From NCBI GenBank assembly GCA_031260925.1, contig JAISKN010000290.1, positions 1 through 32,866 on the forward strand: a stretch of 32,866 bases of DNA. The letters are read 5' to 3'. A model generated the notes under the pieces. It was not told the DNA's origin, made no database searches, and saw nothing but the letters and a program-made list of their open reading frames with translations. The first letter of the stretch is position 1. Each line of letters opens with the position of its first letter. Shown here in pieces: positions 25,176-32,866 of the stretch. A program made the position numbers and the translations under genes. The stretch is from Prevotellaceae bacterium (GTDB taxonomy: Bacteria > Bacteroidota > Bacteroidia > Bacteroidales > Paludibacteraceae).

Positions 25176-25540
25176 TCTTTATTTTTTGCTCTTATTATAA
25201 CCATAAAAAACAAGAAGGGATTGTCATCTCGACAACCCAATCTTTTCTTAACCTTAAATCTAATACCATGAAAAACACATTGCAAAGGTAAAGGTTTTTT
25301 TTATGCTGTACAACATATTTCCAAAGTTTTTTCAACTTTAACCTTTCTTAACTTTTTAAAAAATTTAAATAATTGATAATTAGATTTTTATGAATTTGAG
25401 CATTGTGATTTTTAATTGAAAAAAGAGTGAATTTTGTCGTTTTTTTGCCATTTTTACCCTATTTTTTAGAGCCTGTTTTAGTTAAAAAACCGTAAAATCG
25501 TCATTTTTTTTCATTTTTACTCAAAAAATTGCATTTCGTT

Positions 25541-25987
25541 TTATTTTTTGCGCACCCAATATTGAGTTCTGCCGAGAACGCCTGCTTTGTCGAGCGAGCC
25601 GCGAAGTTTGAGTTTGCCCGTTTTTTCGTCAAGCAAAATTTTCACATTGTAGGTTTTGCCGTTTTCGGGGTCAATAATCGTGCCGCCAACAAGTTTTCCG
25701 CCGTCTTCGGTCAGATTTTTAATAATCATCAGCCCCTCAACAGGCTTGTTTTTGTCTGCACCTGTGCATAAATCGCACAGAGAGCCTTTGTCTTCCTGTA
25801 CCAAAAGTTCTACAATTTTACCGTAATACTTGCCGTTTGTAGCCTTAAAAATTTGAACAACGCTTTTTTGCGTACCTGTGTTATCGTCAATCGTAATCCA
25901 ATTTCCGACAATTTTATCAACCTGCGCATTTACAAAAGTTGCTGTAAGGCAAAAAGCGAAAAATAATACTAATTTTCTCATAATCAA
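25541..25987 (-). CDS. DUF2147 domain protein
   Basis: 148 aa; VDKIVGNWITIDDNTGTQKSVVQIFKATNGKYYGKIVELL..YNVKILLDEKTGKLKLRGSL. Confidence 0.9.
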   Translation of the reverse strand: MIMRKLVLFFAFCLTATFVNAQVDKIVGNWITIDDNTGTQKSVVQIFKATNGKYYGKIVELLVQEDKGSLCDLCTGADKNKPVEGLMIIKNLTEDGGKLVGGTIIDPENGKTYNVKILLDEKTGKLKLRGSLDKAGVLGRTQYWVRKK

Positions 25988-26182
25988 TAAGTTATTAAAT
26001 ATTTGTAATAAAAAATTTTGCGCAAAGTTACAACTTTTTTCTTAAAAATTATGAGTTATGAATTTTTGTATTTTCTATATAACAATATATATTTCTTTGT
26101 GTAACTTCGTGTAAATAAATGTATTACACAAAGAGACACGAAGAAAACACGAAGTTGCACGAAGATTAATGTTATTTGTTAT

Positions 26183-26213
26183 TTTGCAAATTTCAAAGAA
26201 ATGCCTAACTTTG
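26183..26213 (+). promoter_or_regulatory. Canonical Bacteroidota promoter TTTG-N19-TAACTTTG
   Basis: tttg at 26183-26186, TAACTTTG at 26206-26213, about 88 bp upstream of the amylase ATG. Confidence 0.7.
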
Positions 26214-26244
26214 CATATTATTAGATAATAGATAATCAAAAAAA

Positions 26245-26289
26245 TTATTCATTGTTCATTATTCATTGTTCATTATTAATTATTCATTA
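26245..26289. repeat. Heptanucleotide tandem repeat (TTCATTR)n in the 5' UTR of the amylase gene
   Basis: attattcattgttcattattcattgttcattattaattattcatt. Confidence 0.9.
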
Positions 26290-26300
26290 AAAAAAATATT

Positions 26301-28130
26301 ATGAAAAAAGCATTGTGTATAATCTCTTTATTTTTCGCGCTGAACTCTTCGGCGCAAGTTGTTGAACGGCTTGAGCCTGCGCAGTGGTGGGTCGGAATGT
26401 ATTACTCCGAAGTGCAAATTATGCTGCACGGCGAAAATATTGCTGACTGTTCGGTGAAATTTGTTGATAACAAATTGAAAGTCAACCGAATAGAAAAAAC
26501 CGACAACCCGAATTATCTTTTTGTTTATGTTGAAACAAAAAATGCTCAGGCAGGCGAATATTTTTTATCAATAGAAAAAGGTAAAAACCGTCAAACTATG
26601 CCTTTTACGCTGAAAAACAGAGCAGCAAACGCGAAAACCAGACCAAGTTTTTCCGCTGCTGACGCAATGTATTTGCTGATGCCCGACAGATTTGCAAATG
26701 GAAACCCAGACAACGACAACCTGCCGAATTTTCACCAAAAAACCGACCGAACAATAGCGGGGGCGCGGCACGGCGGCGATATTCAGGGAATTATTGACAA
26801 AATTCCGTACATTGCAAATCTCGGGATTACCGCGCTTTGGACTACGCCGATGTTTGAAAACAACGACACCGAATATTCCTATCATCATTACGGCACAACC
26901 GATTATTACAAGATTGACGAGCGGCTCGGCACGGCAGAAGATTACAAAAAACTCGCTGATGTTTGCCATTTGAATGACATCAAACTCATACTTGACGTTG
27001 TGCCAAACCATTGCAGCGCGGCGCATTGGTGGCTCAAAGATTTGCCCGCGAAAGACTGGTTTAATATCTGGGACACTTACACCTCGACAAATTATCGCTG
27101 CAACCCGCAAACTGACATTCATTTTGCCGAAGCAGACCGCGAACTGCTTACAAAAGGCTGGTTTGCGCCTAATATGCCCGATTTTAATCTTGACAACCCG
27201 CTCGTGTTTGATTATCTGTGTCAGGCGTATGTTTTTTGGATAGAAACGGTTGGAATTGACGGCTTGCGCGTTGATACTTACCCTTATAACAATATTAATC
27301 AGGCTGCAAAATTCCTAAAATCAATAAAAGACGAATATCCGCAAATAACGATTGTGGGCGAATGCTGGCTGAAAACGCCTGCGGAAATCGCGTTTTATCA
27401 ATCGGGCAGTTTCAACAGGCAGGGATTTAATTCGCAAATTCAGTCGGTGATGGATTTTCCGCTCAAAGATGTGTTTGAAACTGCGCTCACAGAAGAAGAG
27501 GCGTGGGACAAGGGCTTGATAAAATTTTACAACCATTTTGCGCTCGATTTTTCGTACCGCGACCCAAATATGCTGATGAATTTGCTTGATAATCACGATA
27601 TTAGGCGTTATTCGGTAACGATAAATCGCGATATTGATGTCTATAAAATGGCGTTGGCGATGCTGACCACTGTGCGCGGTTACCCGCAAATTTACGCAGG
27701 AACGGAAATTATGCTTGACGGCGCGCAGGACAATTACGAAGGCACTCGTTACGATTTCCCCGGCGGTTGGAAAAGCGACAAGCGCGATGCTTTCACCGAA
27801 AACGGCAGGACAAAAGAAGAGAACGAAATTTTCCATTATCTGCAACGGCTGCTCTTTTTCAGAAAATCAAATTCGGCGTTGCAGACAGGTGAAATGAAAC
27901 AATTTATTCCGCAAAACGGCACATATTTTTATTTCCGTTATGACGAAAAAAATCTTGTAATGGTTGCCGTAAATAATTCTCAAACACCGAAAACCGTTGA
28001 TTTAGAACGCTTTAACGAAATGAATATCATAGGCACAAAAGCAGTCGAAGTTACCACAAACGAAGTCTATAATCTGGAAAAAACTTTGACAATACCACCA
28101 AAAACAGTGCTGGTGCTGAAAGTGGAGTAG
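26301..28130 (+). CDS. Alpha-amylase family GH13 (cyclomaltodextrinase/neopullulanase, SusA-like)
   Basis: 609 aa; YLLMPDRFANGNPDNDN, DVVPNHCS, GLRVDTYPYNN, IVGECW, LLDNHDIRR; N-terminal domain as in cyclomaltodextrinases. Confidence 0.93.
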   Translation: MKKALCIISLFFALNSSAQVVERLEPAQWWVGMYYSEVQIMLHGENIADCSVKFVDNKLKVNRIEKTDNPNYLFVYVETKNAQAGEYFLSIEKGKNRQTMPFTLKNRAANAKTRPSFSAADAMYLLMPDRFANGNPDNDNLPNFHQKTDRTIAGARHGGDIQGIIDKIPYIANLGITALWTTPMFENNDTEYSYHHYGTTDYYKIDERLGTAEDYKKLADVCHLNDIKLILDVVPNHCSAAHWWLKDLPAKDWFNIWDTYTSTNYRCNPQTDIHFAEADRELLTKGWFAPNMPDFNLDNPLVFDYLCQAYVFWIETVGIDGLRVDTYPYNNINQAAKFLKSIKDEYPQITIVGECWLKTPAEIAFYQSGSFNRQGFNSQIQSVMDFPLKDVFETALTEEEAWDKGLIKFYNHFALDFSYRDPNMLMNLLDNHDIRRYSVTINRDIDVYKMALAMLTTVRGYPQIYAGTEIMLDGAQDNYEGTRYDFPGGWKSDKRDAFTENGRTKEENEIFHYLQRLLFFRKSNSALQTGEMKQFIPQNGTYFYFRYDEKNLVMVAVNNSQTPKTVDLERFNEMNIIGTKAVEVTTNEVYNLEKTLTIPPKTVLVLKVE

Positions 28131-28205
28131 AGTATCAAGTTATTTTGGTTTCCCCTAAAAAATAGAAATGACGAAATTATTTATAAAATAATACCAATAA
28201 AAAAG

Positions 28206-28232
28206 AGCGTGTCTTTTTGGACACGCTTTTAT
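28206..28232. terminator. Bidirectional rho-independent terminator
   Basis: agcgtgtc-tttttg-gacacgct with T/A runs on both sides. Confidence 0.8.
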
Positions 28233-28234
28233 AG

Positions 28235-28276
28235 TGGACCCTGTTGGGCTTGAACCAACGACCCCCTGATTATGAG
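28235..28276 (-). other. 3' fragment of tRNA-Met(CAU): candidate attachment site (distal att) of an integrated element
   Basis: Minus strand CTCATAATCAGGGGGTCGTTGGTTCAAGCCCAACAGGGTCCA = anticodon loop, 3' anticodon stem, variable loop, complete T arm, 3' acceptor strand; no 5' half present. Confidence 0.8.
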
Positions 28277-28421
28277 TGATTTTTAAAATTTTATACAATA
28301 AATTGATTATCAATGTATTATATAAATTAAATTATTTTTTTGTAAAAAATGCGTAAAAAAAATTTCATTTTTAAATTGCTTTTTTTGTGTCCAAACGTCC
28401 AAATGTCCTAATTTTTATCAC

Positions 28422-28452
28422 AAAAAAACAGGTGCGCTGCGCCTGTTTTTTT
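28422..28452 (-). terminator. Rho-independent terminator downstream of the 77 aa ORF
   Basis: aaaaaaacaggtgcgctgcgcctgttttttt. Confidence 0.75.
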
Positions 28453-28477
28453 TACAAGTAAATCATTGATAATCTGC

Positions 28478-28711
28478 TTATTGCTCAATATAGCCAAATT
28501 TTTGCAAGTCATCAAGAAATATTTCGGCATTGTCAGTTCTGACGATATTCCCTGTTTGAATTTTGTACCTGTCGGCAAAATTTTGCATATATTGCTCGTT
28601 CGTGCAATCGCTATCGAACAAACTGCCTATACGCAGTTGCTCAACAAATTCTTGTGCTGTGGCAGCGGTGATACGCCCACCGTCTGCCAAATTATAAATT
28701 TTCTTTTTCAT
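28478..28711 (-). CDS. Hypothetical 77 aa protein, downstream partner of the amidoligase
   Basis: Clean ORF MKKKIYNLADGGRITAATAQEFVEQLRIGSLFDSD..., same strand, between amidoligase and terminator. Confidence 0.7.
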   Translation of the reverse strand: MKKKIYNLADGGRITAATAQEFVEQLRIGSLFDSDCTNEQYMQNFADRYKIQTGNIVRTDNAEIFLDDLQKFGYIEQ

Positions 28712-28768
28712 TTTAAAATATTTTTTTTAGAGTTCAAAATTACTAAATTATTTTGAAACTGCCGTCTG

Positions 28769-29725
28769 TTAAGCAGCAAGTTCCAAAGTTCTGTATTTAT
28801 AAAAATCAACCGTTTCGGCGTTATTAAAATTTTTCAAGCCGTTAAGCGATTTATCAGTGATTTCGTATTGGGCTGAGAAATCTACCAAGTTACTTAAAAA
28901 TCTTACCCAAGTGCTGATTTTCAAAAAGTCCGTTGTACCGTTGTGCTGACGAAATTCGCAGGTTTTATGTCTGCTGTACGATTGTGGATTGACTTTCCAA
29001 TATCGACTGTTTCCGAGTATTCGGTTAAACTCTTCAACGTTTGTTGCCGATTTAATTTTTGTTTCAAAATTCATAACCTGCTGAAAGCCTTTGCAGTAGG
29101 TATTCGCATTGCCGCGTCTGCTTTCGGGCATAAAACCGTCAATTACTTTTTCGAGCCGCGCATAGTTGATGTAAATTCGTTTCCATTGGTCAAGCGTGAA
29201 GTTTGCGCCGTTGATATGAACGTGTGTTCCGCAGGATTTATTGACTTTTGCACCACATTTTTCAAGCACTCGGCACACTTTCATCATTTCGTCAAGCCCT
29301 GCTTGTCCTTTTAAAATTGGGCTTACAAGTTCAAATGTGCTGTTTCCTGTCAAACTGCCATCGTGTACAATTTTCCAATGTCTGCGGGTTGTATGGTTGT
29401 AATCTTCGGTTTCGCAGGCGATGCCCACAGCATTGAGTTTTTGTTTCAAAACCGATTTTGCAACGTTGTACGCCTCGAACTCAACGCCGAATTCTTTGTT
29501 AAAAATTGCAGGCGTGATGCTTGCCGATTCTATTATTTGCGTTAAATTGCTAATTTGCAGCCCTTCAAGTTGCATTTTTTTATAAACGTTTTGCACAAAA
29601 CCATAATTGCCGTTTGTGAGCAGGTCAGCGATTTGCCGTTTTGTTAATCCAAGTGCGAGCATTGCGCGAATTTTTGCGGTTTTTGTTCCGTTTTGATTTA
29701 AAATCTGTTGTATTTGCGGTTGCAT
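28769..29725 (-). CDS. Putative amidoligase (Amidoligase_2-like) with N-terminal helix-turn-helix-like region
   Basis: FELVSPILKGQAGLDEMMKVCRVLEKCGAKVNKSCGTHVHINGANFTLDQWKRI; N-term TAKIRAMLALGLTKRQIADLLTNGNYGFVQNVYKKM; start at MQPQIQQIL preferred. Confidence 0.82.
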   Translation of the reverse strand: MQPQIQQILNQNGTKTAKIRAMLALGLTKRQIADLLTNGNYGFVQNVYKKMQLEGLQISNLTQIIESASITPAIFNKEFGVEFEAYNVAKSVLKQKLNAVGIACETEDYNHTTRRHWKIVHDGSLTGNSTFELVSPILKGQAGLDEMMKVCRVLEKCGAKVNKSCGTHVHINGANFTLDQWKRIYINYARLEKVIDGFMPESRRGNANTYCKGFQQVMNFETKIKSATNVEEFNRILGNSRYWKVNPQSYSRHKTCEFRQHNGTTDFLKISTWVRFLSNLVDFSAQYEITDKSLNGLKNFNNAETVDFYKYRTLELAA

Positions 29726-29768
29726 AATTTTATTTAATTTACTGATTATCAACTTGTTAATTATACAA

Positions 29769-29776
29769 CAAAGATA
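29769..29776 (-). promoter_or_regulatory. Candidate -7 box TATCTTTG upstream of the amidoligase
   Basis: caaagata on the plus strand, about 44 bp upstream of the ATG. Confidence 0.5.
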
Positions 29777-29852
29777 ACACAATGATTTGGAACGTGCAAA
29801 TATAATACGCTGATTTACAGATATTTACGAAGATTTAAGGAAGTTTAGCAAA

Positions 29853-31865
29853 TTATCGTTTTTTTGTAAATTTATTAATGTTTTCAAGATTAGTTTCGGC
29901 ATCTTTAAATTCAAAATAATTGACTTCTGCTTGTAATTTTTGATTGAAAATTTTTCTTAACTCATTAATAATAAATACATTAACATCATTTTGCTGTACA
30001 GATAACTGCGATGAGTTATCGCTTGCAAAACCACCATCGGCGTAACCTGCACCATAAGAGTTGGGTAAAGGATTAGATTTTGTACGTTTGAGACGAACTC
30101 CTTCAATTGCTCTTATCATAGGCACAAGAGCAGGATTTTTTAACTCTTCTTGTGGAATGACATATTCGCTTGCGTGAATAGGAAGCCCGTCAGAAGCCGT
30201 TCCGCGAACTTCGTATTTTTCGCCTTCACCCGTAAAACCACCATCAGCGTAACCTTCTCTTAATTGAATTTGCGCAGTTCCTTGTGTGCTACTTGCTGGT
30301 GCTTCAAGTGTCATTGCTTTAACTCTGTCGCGTTCGGCTTTGGCTTTGGCAATTTGTGCGCCAGCCGTAATACCAAGCAAAGCAGTAAGTGCAGCAGCGG
30401 CAATAGGTCCCGCAATGGGTCCAAGTTGCATCGCAGTTGCCCACGCAGTAATAATTCCCTGTGCTGTACTTGCAATAATCTGTGCCGTCTGCATCGCAAA
30501 ATTTGCATCAGCAAATTTTTTCTCAATTTCCAACTCTTCCGATTTTTGCTCGTAATCAAGTTTTTTCTTTTCTTCGTTATATTCGTCCTGTGAAATAATT
30601 CCTTCATTAAGTTGGTTAGTGAGTTTTGCCTGTCGTTTTTCGTATTCAGCACCGACTTTTGCAGTTTGCGCTTCCTCAATGGCAGAAACAGCATTTGCAG
30701 CCGCACCGATAAACTGCTCTGTTTGCTGAGCGTATTGTTGAGCATATTTAAGTCCAATTTGCAGTTTTGCCATTTGGAACTCTTCCTCGCTCAATAATTT
30801 TTGTTCATACTGCTTTTGCAGAATTTCCATTTCATTGGCAAAATTTTCGGAAAAAGATACAAGTTCATACTGTTCGCGTACTTGCTTTACTTTGTCCTGA
30901 AAATCTTTCTCTTTCGTATGTTTCTGTTCGTTTGTCTGTGTTTGAATTTCGTCAAGTTTGACTTGGGCAGCAGCAAGTTCTTTTGCTTGCTCGTCAGTTG
31001 GGTTTAGAACTTTTAACGCATTAACGTAATTTTGTTGAGCCACGAGCCGTTCGGCAAGCGCATCGCTTTCAATTTTTTTCTTACGTTTTTCAAGGTCTTC
31101 AACATTTTTTGCTTCGCTACTTGCAGCCAAAAGGGCTGTCTGCTGTTTAGCGTCAATAGCATCAAGTGCGGTTTTATTAACGTCTTTTACAGATTTTAGA
31201 ACTGTTGCGTCAATAGTTTTTTGAATATCAATAAGTTTTTTTGCACTATCGTCTTTAATTTTTTGCAAATTTGCTTCGTGCCGCGCCTGTAATAATTCAA
31301 GAACTTTATTTTGCTCTTCTGTCAATTTTGTTTTATCGCCATCAACGCCTAAATCTTTCTTTTGTTTTTCAAAATTTTTATTTTCATATTCAAGCGCAAT
31401 TTCTCGTAAATTATTTTGATATTCGGTTTCAAGTTCCAATTGCTTATCACGTTGCTCTTTGGTCATTTTTTCGAGTTTCACGCCGTATATTTCAGCATCT
31501 TTCAGACGTTGATTGTAGGCAGCGGTTTCAATGTCAATTTTAGCATTAATGTCTAAAAGAAGTTTTTTGCGTTCTTCGGCTTGTTTTTTAGCAAGTTTTT
31601 CATCTTCTTTTTCGGCTTTTTCGTCAGGTAATTCAAAAGAAGTAGTTTTTTTGTTTTTATTTTTTGCTTTTTTTTCGGCTTCTGAAGCATCGTCATATAG
31701 AACTTTTAACGCCATTGCCTCATTTTGCATAGTTTTAATACCCTTTGTAATTTCGCTTTCGTAATTAGCAAAATCTGATGTGCCTTCATATTTTTGTTTT
31801 TGCGCTTGTAAAGTTGCTTCAGCATTAATAATGTCTTTATTCATTGCTTCAATTATTGATAGCAA
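29853..31865 (-). CDS. Phage tail tape-measure-like protein, probably 5'-truncated
   Basis: 670 aa, long coiled coil then hydrophobic ITAWATAMQLGPIAGPIAAAALTALLGITAGAQIAKAKAERD, then YADGGFTGEGEKYEVRGTASDGLPIHASEYVIPQEEL; no good start codon upstream, in-frame stop at about 31918. Confidence 0.75.
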   Translation of the reverse strand: MLSIIEAMNKDIINAEATLQAQKQKYEGTSDFANYESEITKGIKTMQNEAMALKVLYDDASEAEKKAKNKNKKTTSFELPDEKAEKEDEKLAKKQAEERKKLLLDINAKIDIETAAYNQRLKDAEIYGVKLEKMTKEQRDKQLELETEYQNNLREIALEYENKNFEKQKKDLGVDGDKTKLTEEQNKVLELLQARHEANLQKIKDDSAKKLIDIQKTIDATVLKSVKDVNKTALDAIDAKQQTALLAASSEAKNVEDLEKRKKKIESDALAERLVAQQNYVNALKVLNPTDEQAKELAAAQVKLDEIQTQTNEQKHTKEKDFQDKVKQVREQYELVSFSENFANEMEILQKQYEQKLLSEEEFQMAKLQIGLKYAQQYAQQTEQFIGAAANAVSAIEEAQTAKVGAEYEKRQAKLTNQLNEGIISQDEYNEEKKKLDYEQKSEELEIEKKFADANFAMQTAQIIASTAQGIITAWATAMQLGPIAGPIAAAALTALLGITAGAQIAKAKAERDRVKAMTLEAPASSTQGTAQIQLREGYADGGFTGEGEKYEVRGTASDGLPIHASEYVIPQEELKNPALVPMIRAIEGVRLKRTKSNPLPNSYGAGYADGGFASDNSSQLSVQQNDVNVFIINELRKIFNQKLQAEVNYFEFKDAETNLENINKFTKKR

Positions 31866-31875
31866 AGAATCTGAT

Positions 31876-32223
31876 ATGCCTTTATCATTTGCGTACGCCA
31901 GTAGTTTTAATGATTTTTATGGAAAAACTGGAAGTTCTCACAGAAAAACGAAATATGGCGATTATTTAAATGTTGCAAATCTTGCCTACCCGATGTCCGA
32001 TGGACTGTATGAGCATTTTTTCAAACTCTACGATGAATGCTTAAAGAAAGGAATGCATAAGATAACGAGCGCACTTAATTTGTCTTCATCAGATATTGTT
32101 AATTATAATTTTTTTAAATCTCTATTAATTAACGGCTCTCGCTATATTCCTAATAGTTTAAAATTTGAAATTACAGACGAAAAAATAAAAGTTATAGATG
32201 CCGAATTTTTGTTATTACATTAG
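31876..32223 (+). pseudogene. Probable gene fragment (C-terminal part of an unidentified protein) in the opposite orientation
   Basis: SSFNDFYGKTGSSHRKTKYGDYLNVANLAYPMSDGLYEHFFKLYDECLKK... looks protein-like; N-terminal portion overlaps the tape-measure frame. Confidence 0.5.
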
Positions 32224-32225
32224 AT

Positions 32226-32675
32226 TTATAAGTTCTTAAATCTTTTACCAGTTAATGCTGTCATATCATCGTTACGAATCAACGCCCCTCCATATTGAAA
32301 GAAAACAGGTACTCCAATCATAGAATCAATGTTATATTTCATTTCGGTTTGATACATCCAAAAATTATAAAAATCCGATTGTCCAATTAATTTTCTTATA
32401 TAAGCAACAATTATCGTGCTGTCGTTTTTCTGTCTCCAATAACCTGAAATACTATATTCGCTTGGCACATAAGAAGTTAATGTGCTGTCGGCATTGGCAA
32501 TAATCAAACAACTAATAACGCCGCCATCGCCGTTAGGAAAGGTATCTAACTGTGTATCGAAACTAAACTCCCAGACCGCATTTTCAAACTTCAAATTTTT
32601 CGGTTTTTCAATCGGCGGCTTTTCGCAGCAGGCAAGCAAGAGGGCTGCGGTAAAAATTAATGCAAGTTTTTTCAT
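32226..32675 (-). CDS. Hypothetical lipoprotein
   Basis: 149 aa; MKKLALIFTAALLLACCEKPPIEKP lipobox. Confidence 0.8.
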   Translation of the reverse strand: MKKLALIFTAALLLACCEKPPIEKPKNLKFENAVWEFSFDTQLDTFPNGDGGVISCLIIANADSTLTSYVPSEYSISGYWRQKNDSTIIVAYIRKLIGQSDFYNFWMYQTEMKYNIDSMIGVPVFFQYGGALIRNDDMTALTGKRFKNL

Positions 32676-32732
32676 AAATTTTCAATTTTAGGTTAATATT
32701 TTTTTAGACCGCAAAGATAGTGATTTTTTTTA

Positions 32733-32760
32733 TAAAAAAACCCCCGAAAAAAAATCGGGG
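32733..32760 (-). terminator. Rho-independent terminator
   Basis: minus strand CCCCGATTTTTTTTCGGGGGTTTTTTTATA. Confidence 0.85.
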
Positions 32761-32792
32761 CATAGCCGTAAAGAGTGTTAAATAATAAAAAA

Positions 32793-32866
32793 TTAAGCTA
32801 CGGCTAAAAGGTCGCTTCCTATTTTGTGAAGTCCTGATATTATTTTTCTGCGCTGCTGCGGGCGCG
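32793..32866 (-). CDS. C-terminal end of a CDS running off the window
   Basis: minus strand frame ...RPQQRRKIISGLHKIGSDLLAVA*, followed by the terminator at 32733-32760. Confidence 0.6.
   Translation of the reverse strand, partial: RPQQRRKIISGLHKIGSDLLAVA

Noticed and set aside
26568-27122. 184 aa minus-strand ORF (and 27321-27845)
   Set aside because: Antisense to the well-supported GH13 amylase.
28235-28276. Complete functional tRNA gene
   Set aside because: Upstream (5') of the anticodon loop the sequence is atttttaaaattttatac; there is no D arm or 5' acceptor strand, so only a 3' fragment is present.

Overview
AT-rich chromosomal segment of a Bacteroidota (Bacteroidales-like) bacterium. 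From left to right it contains: a SusC/SusD nutrient-acquisition locus with a beta-helix T9SS cargo protein, an AAA ATPase and a SUMF1/Ig-like lipoprotein; a GIY-YIG nuclease; housekeeping genes (rlmB, queG, CYTH, DJ-1, VanZ, deoC); a GtrA/GT2/membrane-GT cluster; comF, DUF5683 and DUF2147 genes; and a SusA-like alpha-amylase. A 3' tRNA-Met(CAU) fragment at about 28235-28276 then appears to mark the attachment-site edge of an integrated phage-like element that runs off the right end (small ORF, HTH-amidoligase, truncated tape-measure protein, lipoprotein). The main unexplained structure is repetitive. Dispersed palindromic elements occur in several families: three related copies include one with an inverted loop and a compensated arm substitution, and one element is read in frame inside a membrane protein. 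Heptanucleotide tandem repeats occur inside or next to genes, including a glycosyltransferase and a T9SS C-terminal domain. All calls come from reading the sequence and the supplied ORF track; no searches were run.
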